The notes below the pieces were generated by a model. It made no database searches, was not told where the DNA came from, and saw only the letters and a program-made list of their open reading frames with translations. Source: Hydractinia symbiolongicarpus (lineage: Eukaryota; Cnidaria; Hydrozoa; Anthoathecata; Hydractiniidae). From it: a stretch of 64,000 bases of DNA. This document shows, piece after piece, positions 38,669 through 52,154 of the stretch (positions within the stretch are counted from its first letter, which is position 1; every line of letters begins with the position of its first letter). The translations under genes were made by a program, and so were the position numbers. The stretch covers positions 3,720,001-3,784,000 of the forward strand of contig NC_079886.1 of assembly GCF_029227915.1 (NCBI RefSeq), in the 5' to 3' direction.

Positions 38669-41600
38669 GCTCAGCGATTACACTGGGCGCTGTGGTCGCG
38701 CTTCATTTAAAAATGCAGATAAATAAGTCATTTTTTACTGTAGGACCAATCCTAGCTGTTATCGCACGCTGAAGAAATAGAGACAGTTTCAAAAACTACA
38801 TTTCATTGACTTTCTAACGGTATCAGTCCGTTTTAGTTACAACAGTTGCGTCAAATATTCGTACCAACATGGTATTTAGCGATATTTTTCTGATATTACT
38901 AGGTTGCATCGCTTTTAACAGTGAAACGATTGACTGCAGGACTTACTTGAACTGATTTTGGACTTTAACTTTATAAATGTGATAATTGAAACAATTGGAC
39001 TCCACGAAATAACATTCTTCTTAAATTAGCATGATTGACGGAACTCAGCGATTACACTGGGCGCTGTGGTAGCGCTTCATTTAAAAATGTAGATAAGTAA
39101 GTCATTTTTTACTGTGGGACCAATGCTAGCCGTTATCGCACGCTGAAGAAATTGAGACAGTTTCAAAAACTACATTTCATTGACTTTCTAACGGTATCAG
39201 TCCGTTTCTGTTACAACAGTTGCGTGACATATTCGTACCAACATGTGTTTAGCGATATTTTTCTGATATTACTAGGTTCTATCGCTTTTAACAGTGAAAC
39301 GATTGACTGTGGGACTTAATTGAACTTATTTTGGACTTTAACTTTATAAGTGTGATAATTGAGAAAATTCAACTCCAAAAAATAACAATGTTCTGAATTT
39401 GACATGATTGCTAGAACTCAGCGATTACACTGGGCGCTGTGGTAGCGCTTCATTTAAAAATGCAGATAAATAAGTCATTTTTTACTGTGGGACCAATCCT
39501 AGCCGTTATCGCACGCTGAAGAAATAAAAACAGTTTCAAAAACTACATTTCATTGACTTTCTAACGGTATCAGTCCGTTTCAGTTACAACGGTTGCGTGA
39601 CATATTCGTACCAACATGTGTTTAGCGATATTTTTCTGATATTACTAGGTTGTATCGCTTTTAACAGTGAAACGATTGACTGTGGGAATTATTTGAACTG
39701 ATTTTGGACTTTAACTTTATAAGTGTGATAATTGAGAAAATTGAACTCCAAGAAATAACAATGTTCTGAATTTGACATGATTGCTAGAACTCAGCGATTA
39801 CACTGGGCGCTGTGGTAGCACTTCATTTAAAAATGCAGATAAATAAGTCATTTTATACTGTAGGACCAATCCTAGCTGTTATCGCACGCAGAAGAAATAG
39901 AGACAGTTTCAAAAACTACATTTCATTGACTTTCTAACGGTATCAGTCCGTTTCAGTTACAACGGTTGCGTCACATATTCGTACCAACATGTGTTTAGCG
40001 ATATTTTTCTGATATTACTAGGTTGTATCGCCTTTAACAGTGAAACGATTGACTGTGGGAATTAATTGAACTGATTTTGGACTTTAACTTTATAAGTGTG
40101 ATAATTGAGACAATTTGACTCCAAGAAATAACAATGTTCTGAATTTGACATGATTGCTAGAGCTCAGCGATTACACTGGGCGCTGTGGTCGCGCTTCATT
40201 TAAAAATGCAGATAAATAAGTCATTTTTTACTGTAGGACCAATCCTAGCTGTTATCGCACGCTGAAGAAATAGAGACAGTTTCAAAAACTACATTTCATT
40301 GACTTTCTAACGGTATCAGTCCGTTTTAGTTACAACAGTTGCGTCAAATATTCGTACCAACATGGTATTTAGCGATATTTTTCTGATATTACTAGGTTGC
40401 ATCGCTTTTAACAGTGAAACGATTGACTGCAGGTCTTACTTGAACTGATTTTGGACTTTAACTTTATAAATGTGATAATTGAAACAATTGGACTCCACGA
40501 AATAACATTCTTCTTAAATTAGCATGATTGACGGAACTCAGCGATTACACTGGGCGCTGTGGTAGCGCTTCATTTAAAAATGTAGATAAGTAAGTCATTT
40601 TTTACTGTGGGACCAATGCTAGCCGTTATCGCACGCTGAAGAAATTGAGACAGTTTCAAAAACTACATTTCATTGACTTTCTAACGGTATCAGTCCGTTT
40701 CTGTTACAACGGTTGCGTGACATATTCGTACCAACATGTGTTTAGCGATATTTTTCTGATATTACTAGGTTCTATCGCTTTTAACAGTGAAACGATTGAC
40801 TGTAGGACTTAATTGAACTTATTTTGGACTTTAACTTTATAAGTGTGATAATTGAGAAAATTCAACTCCAAAAAATAACAATGTTCTGAATTTGACATGA
40901 TTGCTAGAACTCAGCGATTACACTGGGCGCTGTGGTAGCGCTTCATTTAAAAATGCAGATAAATAAGTCATTTTTTACTGTGGGACCAATCCTAGCCGTT
41001 ATCGCACGCTGAAGAAATTGAGACAGTTTCAGAAACTACATTTCATTGACTTTCTAACGGTATCAGTCCGTTTCTGTTACAACGGTTGCGTGACATATTC
41101 GTACCAACATGTGTTTAGCGATATTTTTCTGATATTACTAGGTTGTATCGCTTTTACCAGTGAAACGATTGACTGTGGGAATTAATTGAACTGATTTTGG
41201 ACTTTAACTTTATAAGTGAGATAATTGAGACAATTTGACTCCAAGAAATAACAATGTTCTGAATTTGACATGATTGCTAGAGCTCAGCGATTACACTGGG
41301 CGCTGTGGTAGCGCTTCATTTAAAAATGCAGATAAATAAGTCATTTTTTACTGTAGGACCAATCCTAGCTGTTATCGCACGCTGAAGAAATAGAGACAGT
41401 TTCAAAAACTACATTTCATTGACTTTCTAACGGTTCCAGTCCGTTTCAGTTACAACGGTTGCGTCACATATTCGTACCAACATATATTTATCGATATTTT
41501 TCTGATATTACTAGGTTGCCTCGCCTTAAACAGTGAAACGATTGACTGTGGGACTTAATTGAACTGATTTTGGACTGTGAGCTTACAAATGTGATGAATG

Positions 41601-42354
41601 AGACAATTGGACTCCATGAAATAACATTCTTCTTAAATTGGCATGATTGCAGGAACTCAGCGATTAAACAAGGCGCTCTGGTAGCGCTGCATTTAAAAAT
41701 GTAGATAAATAACTTATTTTTTACTGTAGGACCAAACCTAGCCGTTATCGCACGCTGAAGAAATAAAAACAGTTTCAAAAACTACATTTCATTGACTTTC
41801 TAACGGTATCAGTCCGTTTCAGTTACAACGGTTGCGTCACATATTCGTACCAACATGTATTTAGCGATATTTTTCTGATATTACTAGGTTGCATCGTTTT
41901 TAACACTGAAACGATTGACTGTGGGAATTACTTGAACTGATTCTGGACTTTAACTTTATAAATATGATAATTGGGACAATTGGACTCCATGCAATAACAT
42001 TCTTCTTAAATTGGCATGATTGACGGAACTGAGCGATTACACTGGGCGCTGTGGTAGCGCTTCATTTAAAAATGTAGATATATAAGTCATTTTTTACTGT
42101 AGGACCAATCCTAGCTGTTATCGCACGCTAAAGAAATAGAGACAGTTTCAAAAACTACATTTCATTGACTTTCTAACGGTATCAGTCCGTTTCAGTTACA
42201 ACAGTTGCGTCACATATTCGTACCAACATGTATTTAGCGATATTTTTCTGATATTACTAGGTTGTATCGCTTTTAACAGTGAAACGATTGACTGTGGGAA
42301 TTAATTGAACTGATTTTGGACTTTAACTTTATAAGTGTGATAATTGAGACAATT
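38669..42354 (+). repeat. Units between the large copies, with 1493-bp and 2239-bp repeats
   Basis: GGTCGCGC at 38694 recurs at 40187 (1493 bp, four units) and again at 42426 (2239 bp, six units). The stretch from about 40160 to 42190 is repeated at 2239 bp, as shown by GGTTCCAG at 41432 and 43671. These units therefore belong to the same family as the start of the 5.27-kb block and were amplified more than once. Confidence 0.8.
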
Positions 42355-45300
42355 GGACTCCAAGAAATAACAATGTTCTGAATTTGACATGATTGCTAGA
42401 GCTCAGCGATTACACTGGGCGCTGTGGTCGCGCTTCATTTAAAAATGCAGATAAATAAGTCATTTTTTACTGTAGGACCAATCCTAGCTGTTATCGCACG
42501 CTGAAGAAATAGAGACAGTTTCAAAAACTACATTTCATTGACTTTCTAACGGTATCAGTCCGTTTTAGTTACAACAGTTGCGTCAAATATTCGTACCAAC
42601 ATGGTATTTAGCGATATTTTTCTGATATTACTAGGTTGCATCGCTTTTAATAGTGAAACGATTGACTGCAGGACTTACTTGAACTGATTTTGGACTTTAA
42701 CTTTATAAATGTGATAATTGAAACAATTGGACTCCACGAAATAACATTCTTCTTAAATTAGCATGATTGACGGAACTCAGCGATTACACTGGGCGCTGTG
42801 GTAGCGCTTCATATAAAAATGTAGATAAGTAAGTCATTTTTTACTGTGGGACCAATGCTAGCCGTTATCGCACGCTGAAGAAATTGAGACAGTTTCAAAA
42901 ACTACATTTCATTGACTTTCTAACGGTATCAGTCCGTTTCTGTTACAACGGTTGCGTGACATATTCGTACCAACATATGTTTAGCGATATTTTTCTGATA
43001 TTACTAGGTTCTATCGCTTTTAACAGTGAAACGATTGACTGTGGGACTTAATTGAACTTATTTTGGACTTTAACTTTATAAGTGTGATAATTGAGAAAAT
43101 TCAACTCCAAAAAATAACAATGTTCTGAATTTGACATGATTGCTAGAACTCAGCGATTACACTGGGCGCTGTGGTAGCGCTTCATTTAAAAATGCAGATA
43201 AATAAGTCATTTTTTACTGTGGGACCAATCCTAGCCGTTATCGCACGCTGAAGAAATTGAGACAGTTTCAGAAACTACATTTCATTGACTTTCTAACGGT
43301 ATCAGTCCGTTTCTGTTACAACGGTTGCGTGACATATTCGTACCAACATGTGTTTAGCGATATATTTCTGATATTACTAGGTTGTATCGCTTTTACCAGT
43401 GAAACGATTGACTGTGGGAATTAATTGAACTGATTTTGGACTTTAACTTTATAAGTGAGATAATTGAGACAATTTGACTCCAAGAAATAACAATGTTCTG
43501 AATTTGACATGATTGCTAGAGCTCAGCGATTACACTGGGCGCTGTGGTAGCGCTTCATTTAAAAATGCAGATAAATAAGTCATTTTTTACTGTAGGACCA
43601 ATCCTAGCTGTTATCGCACGCTGAAGAAATAGAGACAGTTTCAAAAACTACATTTCATTGACTTTCTAACGGTTCCAGTCCGTTTCAGTTACAACGGTTG
43701 CGTCACATATTCGTACCAACATATATTTATCGATATTTTTCTGATATTACTAGGTTGCCTCGCCTTAAACAGTGAAACGATTGACTGTGGGACTTAATTG
43801 AACTGATTTTGGACTGTGAGCTTACAAATGTGATGAATGAGACAATTGGACCCCATGAAATAACATTCTTCTTAAATTTGCATGATTGCAGGAACTCAGC
43901 GATTAAACAAGGCGCTCTGGTAGCGCTGCATTTAAAAATGTAGATAAATAACTTATTTTTTACTGTAGGACCAAACCTAGCCGTTATCGCACGCTGAAGA
44001 AATAAAAACAGTTTCAAAAACTACATTTCATTGACTTTCTAACGGTATCAGTCCGTTTCAGTTACAACGGTTGCGTCACATATTCGTACCAACATGTATT
44101 TAGCGATATTTTTCTGATATTACTAGGTTGCATCGTTTTTAACACTGAAACGATTGACTGTGGGAATTACTTGAACTGATTCTGGACTTTAACTTTATAA
44201 ATATGATAATTGGGACAATTGGACTCCATGCAATAACATTCTTCTTAAATTGGCATGATTGACGGAACTGAGCGATTACACTGGGCGCTGTGGTAGCGCT
44301 TCATTTAAAAATGTAGATATATAAGTCATTTTTTACTGTAGGACCAATCCTAGCTGTTATCGCACGCTAAAGAAATAGAGACAGTTTCAAAAACTACATT
44401 TCATTGACTTTCTAACGGTATCAGTCCGTTTCTGTTACTACGGTTGCGTCACATATTCGTACCAACATGTATTTAGCGATGTTTTTCTGATAATACTACG
44501 TTGCATCGCTTTTAACAGTGAGACGATTGACTGCAGGACTTACTTGAACTGATTTTGGACTTTGACTTTATAAATGTGATAATTGAAACAATTGGACTCC
44601 ATGCAATAACATTCTTCTTAAATTGGCATGATTGCCGGTACTCAGCGATTACACTGGGCGTTGTGGCAGCGCTTCATTTAAAAGTGTAGATATATTAGTC
44701 ATTTTTTACTGTGGGACCAATTCTAGCCGTTATCGCACGCTGAAGAAATTGAGACAGTTTCAAAAACTACATTTCATTGACTTTCTAACGGTATCAGTCC
44801 GTTTCAGTTACAACGGTTGCGTCACATATTCGTACCAACATGTACTTAGCGATGTTTTTCTGATAATCCTTGGTTGCATCGCTTTTAACAGTGAGACGAT
44901 TGACTGCAGGACTTACTTGAACTGATTCTGGACTTTAACTTTATAAATATGATAATTGGGACAATTGGACTCCATGCAATAACATTCTTCTTAAATTGTC
45001 ATGATTGCCGGAACTCAGCGATTACACTGGGCGCTGTGGCAGCGCTTCATTCAAAAGTGTAGATATATTAGTCATTTTTTACTGTGGGACCAATCCTAGC
45101 CGTTATCGCACGCTGAAGAAATTGAGACAGTTTCAGAAACTACATTTCATTGACTTTCTAACGGTATCAGTCCGTTTCTGTTACAACGGTTGCGTGACAT
45201 ATTCGTACCAACATGTGTTTAGCGATATTTTTCTGATATTACTAGGTTGTATCGCTTTTAACAGTGAAACGATTGACTGTGGGAATTATTTGAACTGATT

Positions 45301-47622
45301 TTGGACTTTAACTTTATAAGTGTGATAATTGAGAAAATTGAACTCCAAGAAATAACAATGTTCTGAATTTGACATGATTGCTAGAACTCAGCGATTACAC
45401 TGGGCGCTGTGGTAGCGCTTCATTTAAAAATGCAGATAAATAAGTCATTTTATACTGTAGGACCAATCCTAGCTGTTATCGCACGCAGAAGAAATAGAGA
45501 CAGTTTCAAAAACTACATTTCATTGACTTTCTAACGGTATCAGTCCGTTTCAGTTACTACGGTTGCGTCACATATTCGTACCAACATGTATTTAGCGATG
45601 TTTTTCTGATAATACTACGTTGCATCGCTTTTAACAGTGAGACGATCGACTGCAGGACTTACTTGAACTGATTTTGGACTTTAACTTTATAAATGTGATA
45701 ATTGAAACAATTGGACTCCATGCAATAACATTCTTCTTAAATTGGCATGATTGCCGGTACTCAGCGATTACACTGGGCGTTGTGGCAGCGCTTCATTTAA
45801 AAGTGTAAATATATTAGTCTTTTTTTACTGTGGGACCAATCCTAGCCGTTATCGCACGCTGAAGAAATTGAGACAGTTTCAAAAACTACATTTCATTGAC
45901 TTTCTAACGGTATCAGTCCGTTTCAGTTACAACGGTTGCGTCACATATTCGTACCAACATGTACTTAGCGATGTTTTTCTGATAATCCTTGGTTGCATCG
46001 CTTTTAACAGTGAGACGATTGACTGCAGGACTTACTTGAACTGATTTTGGACTTTAACTTTATAAGTGTGATAATTGAGAAAATTGAACTCCAAGAAATA
46101 ACAATGTTCTGAATTTGACATGATTGCTAGAACTCAGCGATTACACTGGGCGCTGTGGTAGCACTTCATTTAAAAATGCAGATAAATAAGTCATTTTATA
46201 CTGTAGGACCAATCCTAGCTGTTATCGCACGCAGAAGAAATAGAGACAGTTTCAAAAACTACATTTCATTGACTTTCTAACGGTATCAGTCCGTTTCAGT
46301 TACAACGGTTGCGTCACATATTCGTACCAACATGTATTTAGCGATATTTTTCTGATATTACTTTGTTGTATCGCCTTTAACAGTGAAACGATTGACTGTG
46401 GGAATTAATTGAACTGATTTTGGATTTTAACTTTATAAGTGTGATAATTGAGACAATTTGACTCCAAGAAATAACAATGTTCTGAATTTGACATGATTGC
46501 TAGAGCTCAGCGATTACATTGTGCGCTGTGGTAGCGCTTCTTTTAAAAATGCAGATAAATAAGTCATTTTTTATTGTAGGACCAATCCTAGCTGTTATCG
46601 CACGCTGAAGAAATAGAGACAGTTTCAAAATCTACAGTTCATTGACTTTCTAACGGTATCAGTCAGTTTCAGTTACAACGGTTGCGTCACATATTCGTAC
46701 AAACATGTATTTAGCGATATTTTCTGATATTACTAGGTTGTATCGCTTTTAACAGTGAAACGATTGACTGTGGGAATTAATTAAACTGATTTTGGACTTT
46801 AACTTTATAAGTGTAATAATTGAGACAATTGGACTCCAAGAAATAACAATGTTCTGAATTTGACATGATTGCTAGAACTCAGCTATTACAATGGGCGCTG
46901 TGGTAGCGCTTCATTTAAAAATGTAGATATGTAAGTTATTTTTTTGTGTGGGGACAATCCTAGCCGTTATCGCACGTTGAAGAAATTGTGACAGTTTCAA
47001 AAACTACATTTCATTGACTTTCTAACGGTATCAGTCCGTTTCAGTTATAACGGTTGCGTCACATATTCGTACCAACATATATTTATCGATATTTTTCTGA
47101 TATTACTAGGTTGCATCGTTTTTAACACTGAAACAATTGACTGCAGGACTTACTTGAACTGATTTTGGACTGTGAGCTTACAAATGTGATGAATGAGACA
47201 ATTGGACTCCATGAAATAACATTCTTCTTAAATTGGCATGAATGCAGGAACTCAGCGATTAAACAAGGCGCTGTGTTAGCGCTGCATTTAAAAATGTAGA
47301 TAAATAACTTATTTTTTACTGTAGGACCAAACCTAGCCGTTATCGCACGCTGAAGAAATAAAAACAGTTTCAAAAACTACATTTCATTGACTTTCTAACG
47401 GTATCAGTCCGTTTCAGTTACAACGGTTGCGTGACATATTCGTACCAACATGTGTTTAGCGATATTTTTCTGATATTACTAGGTTGTATCGCTTTTAACA
47501 GTGAAACGATTGACTGTGGGAATTATTTGAACTGATTTTGGACTTTAACTTTATAAGTGTGATAATTGAGAAAATTGAACTCCAAGAAATAACAATGTTC
47601 TGAATTTGACATGATTGCTAGA
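42355..47622 (+). repeat. 5.27-kb block, copy 2
   Basis: Fourteen units matching 33400-38668 at 8955-8954 bp. It differs from copy 1 by scattered single-base changes, for example CATTCAAAAGTG near 45049, TTTGCATG near 43877 and CTTTGTTG near 46362. It runs straight into tetramer repeats that extend its last four units. Confidence 0.85.
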
Positions 47623-49223
47623 ACTCAGCGATTACACTGGGCGCTGTGGTAGCACTTCATTTAAAAATGCAGATAAATAAGTCATTTTATACTGTAGGAC
47701 CAATCCTAGCTGTTATCGCACGCAGAAGAAATAGAGACAGTTTCAAAAACTACATTTCATTGACTTTCTAACGGTATCAGTCCGTTTCAGTTACAACGGT
47801 TGCGTCACATATTCGTACCAACATGTATTTAGCGATATTTTTCTGATATTACTTTGTTGTATCGCCTTTAACAGTGAAACGATTGACTGTGGGAATTAAT
47901 TGAACTGATTTTGGATTTTAACTTTATAAGTGTGATAATTGAGACAATTTGACTCCAAGAAATAACAATGTTCTGAATTTGACATGATTGCTAGAGCTCA
48001 GCGATTACATTGGTCGCTGTGGTAGCGCTTCTTTTAAAAATGCAGATAAATAAGTCATTTTTTATTGTAGGACCAATCCTAGCTGTTATCGCACGCTGAA
48101 GAAATAGAGACAGTTTCAAAATCTACAGTTCATTGACTTTCTAACGGTATCAGTCAGTTTTAGTTACAACGGTTGCGTCACATATTCGTACAAACATGTA
48201 TTTAGCGATATTTTCTGATATTACTAGGTTGTATCGCTTTTAACAGTGAAACGATTGACTGTGGGAATTAATTAAACTGATTTTGGACTTTAACTTTATA
48301 AGTGTAATAATTGAGACAATTGGACTCCAAGAAATAACAATGTTCTGAATTTGACATGATTGCTAGAACTCAGCTATTACAATGGGCGCTGTGGTAGCGC
48401 TTCATTTAAAAATGTAGATATGTAAGTTATTTTTTTGTGTGGGGACAATCCTAGCCGTTATCGCACGTTGAAGAAATTGTGACAGTTTCAAAAACTACAT
48501 TTCATTGACTTTCTAACGGTATCAGTCCGTTTCAGTTATAACGGTTGCGTCACATATTCGTACCAACATATATTTATCGATATTTTTCTGATATTACTAG
48601 GTTGCATCGTTTTTAACACTGAAACAATTGACTGCAGGACTTACTTGAACTGATTTTGGACTGTGAGCTTACAAATGTGATGAATGAGACAATTGGACTC
48701 CATGAAATAACATTCTTCTTAAATTGGCATGAATGCAGGAACTCAGCGATTAAACAAGGCGCTGTGGTAGCGCTGCATTTAAAAATGTAGATAAATAACT
48801 TATTTTTTACTGTAGGACCAAACCTAGCCGTTATCGCACGCTGAAGAAATAAAAACAGTTTCAAAAACTACATTTCATTGACTTTCTAACGGTATCAGTC
48901 CGTTTCAGTTACAACGGTTGCGTGACATATTCGTACCAACATGTGTTTAGCGATATTTTTCTGATATTACTAGGTTGTATCGCTTTTAACAGTGAAACGA
49001 TTGACTGTGGGAATTATTTGAACTGATTTTGGACTTTAACTTTATAAGTGTGATAATTGAGAAAATTGAACTCCAAGAAATAACAATGTTCTGAATTTGA
49101 CATGATTGCTAGAACTCAGCGATTACACTGGGCGCTGTGGTAGCACTTCATTTAAAAATGCAGATAAATAAGTCATTTTATACTGTAGGACCAATCCTAG
49201 CTGTTATCGCACGCAGAAGAAAT
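46037..49223 (+). repeat. 1491-bp tetrameric repeat, 2.1 copies
   Basis: CTTTGTTG occurs at 46361 and 47852, and the segment with GATTACATTG, CTTCTTTTAAAAATG and GATATTTTCTGATATT recurs at the same 1491-bp offset. The corresponding part of copy 1 (37.08-38.67 kb) has only a single tetramer, so the expansion happened after the 8955-bp duplication or was lost from copy 1. Ends where AAATTGAGACAGTTTCAG replaces AAATAGAGACAG near 49223. Confidence 0.85.
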
Positions 49224-52154
49224 TGAGACAGTTTCAGAAACTACATTTCATTGACTTTCTAACGGTATCAGTCCGTTTCTGTTACAACGGTTGCGTGACA
49301 TATTCGTACCAACATGTGTTTAGCGATATTTTTCTGATATTACTAGGTTGTATCGCTTTTACCAGTGAAACGATTGACTGTGGGAATTAATTGAACTGAT
49401 TTTGGACTTTAACTTTATAAGTGAGATAATTGAGACAATTTGACTCCAAGAAATGACAATGTTCTGAATTTGACATGATTGCTAGAGCTCAGCGATTACA
49501 CTGGGCGCTGTGGTAGCGCTTCATTTAAAAATGCAGATAAATAAGTCATTTTTTACTGTAGGACCAATCCTAGCTGTTATCGCACGCTGAAGAAATAGAG
49601 ACAGTTTCAAAAACTACATTTCATTGACTTTCTAACGGTATCAGTCCGTTTCAGTTACAACGGTTGCGTCACATATTCGTACCAACATATATTTATCGAT
49701 ATTTTTCTGATATTACTAGGTTGCCTCGCCTTAAACAGTGAAACGATTGACTGTGGGACTTAATTGAACTGATTTTGGACTGTGAGCTTACAAATGTGAT
49801 GAATGAGACAATTGGACTCCATGAAATAACATTCTTCTTAAATTGGCATGATTGCTAGAACTCAGCGATTACACTGGGCGCTGTGGTAGCACTTCATTTA
49901 AAAATGCAGATAAATAAGTCATTTTATACTGTAGGACCAATCCTAGCTGTTATCGCACGCAGAAGAAATAGAGACAGTTTCAAAAACTACATTTCATTGA
50001 CTTTCTAACGGTATCAGTCCGTTTCAGTTACAACGGTTGCGTCACATATTCGTACCAACATGTATTTAGCGATATTTTTCTGATATTACTAGGTTGCATC
50101 GTTTTTAACACTGAAACGATTGACTGTGGGAATTACTTGAACTGATTTTGGACTTTAACTTTATAAATATGATAATTGGGACAATTGGACTCCATGCAAT
50201 AACATTCTTCTTAAATTGGCATGATTGACGGAACTGAGCGATTACACTGGGCGCTGTGGTAGCGCTTCATTTAAAAATGTAGATATATAAGTCATTTTTT
50301 ACTGTAGGACCAATCCTAGCTGTTATCGCACGCTAAAGAAATAGAGACAGTTTCAAAAACTACATTTCATTGACTTTCTAACGGTATCAGTCCGTTTCTG
50401 TTACTACGGTTGCGTCACATATTCGTACCAACAAGTATTTAGCGATGTTTTTCTGATAATACTACGTTGCATCGCTTTTAACAGTGAGACGATTGACTGC
50501 AGGACTTACTTGAACTGATTTTGGACTTTAACTTTATAAATGTGATAATTGAAACAATTGGACTCCATGCAATAACATTCTTCTTAAATTGGCATGATTG
50601 CCGGTACTCAGCGATTACACTGGGCGTTGTGGCAGCGCTTCATTTAAAAGTGTAAATATATTAGTCATTTTTTACTGTGGGACCAATCCTAACCGTTATC
50701 GCACGCTGAAGAAATTGAGACAGTTTCAAAAACTACATTTCATTGACTTTCTAACGGTATCAGTCCGTTTCAGTTACAACGGTTGCGTCACATATTCGTA
50801 CCAACATGTACTTAGCGATGTTTTTCTGATAATCCTTGGTTGCATCGCTTTTAACAGTGAGACGATTGACTGCAGGACTTACTTGAACTGATTCTGGACT
50901 TTAACTTTATAAATATGATAATTGGGACAATTGGACTCCATGCAATAACATTCTTCTTAAATTAGCATGATTGCCGGAACTCAGCGAATACACTGTGCGC
51001 TGTGGCAGCGCTTCATTTAAAAGTGTAGATATATTAGTCATTTTTTACTGTGGGACCAATCCTAGCTGTTATCGCACGCAGAAGAAATAGAGACAGTTTC
51101 AAAAACTACATTTCATTGACTTTCTAACGGTATCAGTTCGTTTCAGTTACAACGGTTGCGTCACATATTCGTACCAACATGTATTTAGCGATATTTTTCT
51201 GATATTACTAGGTTGTATCGCCTTTAACAGTGAAACGATTGACTGTGGGAATTAATTGAACTGATTTTGGACTTTAACTTTATAAGTGTGATGATTGAGA
51301 CAATTTGACTCCAAGAAATAACAATGTTCTGAATTTGACATGATTGCTAGAACTTAGCGATTACACTGGGCGCTGTGGTAGCACTTCATTTAAAAATGCA
51401 GATAAATAAGTCATTTTATACTGTAGGACCAATCCTAGCTGTTATCGCACGCAGAAGAAATAGAGACAGTTTCAAAAACTACATTTCATTGACTTTCTAA
51501 CGGTATCAGTTCGTTTCAGTTACAACGGTTGCGTCACATATTCGTACCAACATGTATTTAGCGATATTTTTCTGATATTACTAGGTTGTATCGCCTTTAA
51601 CAGTGAAACGATTGACTGTGGGAATTAATTGAACTGATTTTGGACTTTAACTTTATAAGTGTGATAATTGAGACAATTTGACTCCAAGAAATAACAATGT
51701 TCTGAATTTGACATGATTGCTAGAGCTCAGCGATTACACTGGGCGCTGTGGTAGCGCTTCTTTTAAAAATGCAGATAAATAAGTCATTTTTTATTGTAGG
51801 ACCAATCCTAGCTGTTATCGCACGCTGAAGAAATAGAGACAGTTTCAAAATCTACATTTCATTGACTTTCTAACGGTATCAGTCAGTTTCAGTTACAACG
51901 GTTGCGTCACATATTCGTACAAACATGTATTTAGCGATATTTCCTGATAGTACTAGGTTGTATCGCTTTTAACAGTGAAACGATTGACTGTGGGAATTAA
52001 TTGAACTGATTTTGGACTTTAACTTTATAAGTGTAATAATTGAGACAATTGGACTCCGAGAAATAACAATGTTCTGAATTTGACATGATTGCTAGAACTC
52101 AGCTATTACAATGGGTGCTGTGGTAGCGCTTCATTTAAAAATGTAGATATGTAA
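49224..52154 (+). repeat. Mosaic of units from neighbouring blocks
   Basis: Pieces match different upstream blocks in turn: 49.22-49.85 kb resembles 43.25-43.89 kb (about 5966 bp), then a switch to TAGAACTCAGCG with a TAGCAC hairpin at about 49855, then 50.09-50.99 kb resembles 44.1-45.0 kb (5966 bp), then two adjacent units sharing CAGTTCGTTTCAG (51.1 and 51.5 kb), then 51.72-52.14 kb resembles 46.50-46.93 kb (5220 bp). Several recombination joints are implied. No other feature is visible. Confidence 0.75.
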
